Shown here: positions 62,414 through 64,000 of the stretch, piece after piece
How positions within the stretch are numbered: the stretch's first letter is position 1
Layout of the letters: each line of letters begins with the position of its first letter
Origin: Hyalangium ruber
Lineage (GTDB): Bacteria > Myxococcota > Myxococcia > Myxococcales > Myxococcaceae
DNA: 64,000 nt
Assembly (NCBI RefSeq): GCF_034259325.1
Contig: NZ_JAXIVS010000002.1
Span: 496,001-560,000 of the forward strand
Reading direction: 5' to 3'
Notes under the pieces: generated by a model
Database searches by the model: none
Seen by the model: only the letters and a program-made list of their open reading frames with translations
Told to the model about the DNA's origin: nothing
Made by a program: the position numbers and the translations under genes

Positions 62414-63430
62414 ATGCCCCCCCGCAAGGCGAAGACGAAGAAGGCGCGAGCTCCGGCTCGCCCCGAGACGCCCGAGAGCGCTGTCGCGCCCGAGCCCCGC
62501 CCTGCCCGCCGCCGCGCGAAGAAGACCGTGGTCATCCTCTCGCGCAAGCGCGCGCTGTACTCCACGCGCAGGCTGGTGGAGGCCATCAAGCAGCATGGGC
62601 ACCGGCCGCTGGTGCTCGACACGCTGCGCTGCAGCATGATCCTCGCCAAGAGCCAGCCGCGGATGATGTATCGCGGGGTGGAGATCCGCGGCGTGGACGT
62701 GGTGATTCCGCGGATCGGCGCCTCCATCACCGCCTACGGGCTGGCGGTGGTGACGCACTTCGACATGATGGGCATACCGGTGGTGAACGGGGCGCAGTCC
62801 ATCGCCCGGAGCCGGGACAAGCTGCGGTGCCTGCAGCACCTCACGCGCGCGGGGCTGGACATGCCGCGCACGGTGATGGCGCATGACCGCAGCAACGTGC
62901 GCAAGCTGGTCGAGGAGGTAGGAGGGCTGCCCCTCATCATCAAGCTCATCCGGGGCACGCAAGGCGTGGGAGTGATGATCGCCCACACGCTGCCGGAGGT
63001 GCAGACCATCGTCGACACCTTCTGGGACCTGGGCCAGGAGATCGTGCTCCAGGAGTTCGTCGCCGAGAGCAAGGGCCGAGACGTGCGCGCCCTGGTGGTG
63101 GGGGAGCGGGTGGTGGGGGCGATGCGGCGACAAGCACAGAAGGAAGGCGAGTTCCGCTCGAACATCCACCGGGGCGGAGAGGGACAGCCCATCCGGCTGC
63201 CTCCTTCCTATGTAGAAGCGGCAGTGACAGCGGCCCGCACCATCGGTCTGGGTATCGCGGGGGTGGACATGCTGGAGGGCAACGCCGGCCCGCGCCTGAT
63301 GGAGATCAACTCCAGCCCGGGTTTCGAGGGGCTGGAGAAGGCCACGGGGCAGGACATCGCCGGTTTCATGGTGGAGTACGCGCTGGCCTTCTCGGAGGGC
63401 AAGCAGGTCAGCACGGTGAGCGGCAGGTAA
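62414..63430 (+). CDS. RimK-type ATP-grasp ligase
   Basis: A 338-residue RimK/LysX-family alpha-L-glutamate ligase. An N-terminal Lys/Arg/Pro-rich extension (about 1-36) is followed by VVILSRKRALYSTRRLVEAI, then the ATP-grasp core (LIIKLIRGTQGVGV, ESKGRDVRALVVGERVVGAM, LMEINSSPGFEGLEKATG). RimK adds glutamates to ribosomal protein S6; other members modify carrier proteins. The N-terminal tail is not usual for RimK and may guide it to nucleic acid or a partner. ATG 62414 is 79 bases from the divergent activator start. Confidence 0.9.
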   Translation: MPPRKAKTKKARAPARPETPESAVAPEPRPARRRAKKTVVILSRKRALYSTRRLVEAIKQHGHRPLVLDTLRCSMILAKSQPRMMYRGVEIRGVDVVIPRIGASITAYGLAVVTHFDMMGIPVVNGAQSIARSRDKLRCLQHLTRAGLDMPRTVMAHDRSNVRKLVEEVGGLPLIIKLIRGTQGVGVMIAHTLPEVQTIVDTFWDLGQEIVLQEFVAESKGRDVRALVVGERVVGAMRRQAQKEGEFRSNIHRGGEGQPIRLPPSYVEAAVTAARTIGLGIAGVDMLEGNAGPRLMEINSSPGFEGLEKATGQDIAGFMVEYALAFSEGKQVSTVSGR

Positions 63431-63562
63431 GCAGCGGTGTGGTGAGGGGTTACCGGGCGTACGAGCCCTCCACTTGGTGGATCCTGCGGGAATGAGCGTA
63501 GCGATCCCTTTGTCAGGGGGATTGGCAGTTGGGATCCGCCCCTCTAATCTGGGCGCCTCCGA

Positions 63563-64000
63563 ATGAGAGCCCTGCTGCCAAAGCCGCTGCAGATCACCGT
63601 CTACCAGGATGTGCTGTGCGCCTGGTGTTACCTCGCCGACCTGCGCCTGGACACCCTCCGGCACGAGTTTGGCGACGCCGTTCGCTGGCGCGTGCGCCCC
63701 TATCCGCTGCGTATCCAGGACACGCTGCCCACGGAGCGCGAGCTACGTGGGCTGTCCGAGGAAGTGCAACGGGCCAAGGGCGAGCCAGAGACCCTGGCGC
63801 GACAGCTGTCCACGGACTTGTGGTTGGCGGGAGATCCGCCCCGCTCGAGTCTGCCAGGACTGGCGGCGCTGGAAGCGGCGCGACTCCAAGGCCCCCAGGC
63901 GCGAGTGTTCCTCGCGCGGGCCATGCAACGCGCGGCGCTGGAGCAAGGCGTGAACGTGTCGCGCACCGACGTGGTGTTCGAGCTGGCCAGCCGCGTGGGG
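63563..64000 (+). CDS. DsbA/FrnE-family thioredoxin-fold protein, 3' truncated by window end
   Basis: 146 codons are visible. The sequence QITVYQDVLCAWCYLADLRL shows the CxxC active site CAWC that follows the first strand, and VRWRVRPYPLRIQD is typical of DSBA-like (FrnE, PF01323) proteins, which have a helical insertion (about 55-130 visible). No signal peptide is seen, so it is probably cytoplasmic, as FrnE is. Start ATG 63563. The gene continues past 64000, and its 3' end is not seen. Confidence 0.8.
   Translation, partial: MRALLPKPLQITVYQDVLCAWCYLADLRLDTLRHEFGDAVRWRVRPYPLRIQDTLPTERELRGLSEEVQRAKGEPETLARQLSTDLWLAGDPPRSSLPGLAALEAARLQGPQARVFLARAMQRAALEQGVNVSRTDVVFELASRVG

Noticed and set aside
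63431-63562. Terminator or RNA gene after the RimK-type gene
   Set aside because: A weak stem (ATCCC/GGGAT type) is present without a T-run, and no tRNA-like cloverleaf is seen.

Overview
The window is high-GC DNA from a delta-proteobacterial predator lineage, almost certainly a myxobacterium of the Myxococcus/Archangium/Cystobacter/Stigmatella group. Evidence read from the sequence: an AgmC-like glycine-rich surface protein ending in a MYXO-CTERM-like tail; lipoproteins with Asp-Ala-Gly linkers (TDAG/PDAG repeats); a MopE-type metal-binding lipoprotein; a eukaryotic-like Ser/Thr kinase; an FHA-linked sigma-54 activator; and tandem lspA genes. Nearly all coding space is full of long genes, gaps are short, and I see no tRNA, rRNA, insertion sequence, integrase or CRISPR array.

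Layout. 1-6 kb: an AIM24-family protein, the AgmC-like protein, an H-NOX haem sensor with an unknown partner, and a divergently transcribed HTH-citrate synthase fusion with a palindrome between them. 6-10 kb: ychF and the F0 half of an ATP synthase (atpZ-like, atpI-like, atpB, atpE, atpF; no F1 genes here). 10-18 kb: MopE-like lipoprotein, Rpn nuclease, ArsR-SRPBCC-SRPBCC operon, and two tandem paralogous chemoreceptors. 18-22 kb: a paoABC molybdenum aldehyde oxidoreductase operon with ATGA overlaps, then an orphan acyl carrier protein. 22-32 kb: signal-transduction, esterase, YebC and HAD genes. 32-36 kb: a lower-GC accessory stretch with an FGE-sulfatase-fold fusion protein, an ATP-grasp and a DUF4291 protein. 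36-41 kb: hemL, Ser/Thr kinase and hydrolase run, and an unknown protein. 41-47 kb: a minus-strand run lspA, lspA, lgt, an MXAN_5187-like protein, kdsC and three small or TPR lipoproteins. 47-50 kb: FAM210-like membrane protein, EEP-nuclease-like lipoprotein with coding repeats, Ub-Mut7C ribonuclease. 50-61 kb: two paralogous three-gene TadE/TadG/TadE cassettes on either side of ileS. 61-64 kb: FHA sigma-54 activator, RimK-type ligase and a DsbA/FrnE protein cut by the window end.

How parts work together. The lspA-lspA-lgt block encodes lipoprotein maturation and sits directly upstream of several lipoprotein genes, in a genome whose window holds at least six lipoproteins. paoABC forms one enzyme. 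atp genes form the membrane sector. The ArsR operon and the H-NOX/citrate synthase divergon each carry a palindrome where an operator would be expected. The two Tad-like cassettes share order, overlaps and long stretches of near-identical sequence, so they arose by duplication; no Tad ATPase, secretin or platform gene is nearby.

Most unusual items: the duplicated Tad-like cassettes, with a perfect 33-bp palindrome covering the start codon of one of them; the low-GC fusion protein with an unknown N-terminal region and an FGE-sulfatase-like C-terminus; the DUF4291/ATP-grasp gene pair; and the H-NOX divergon. Function of these is inference from sequence reading only.
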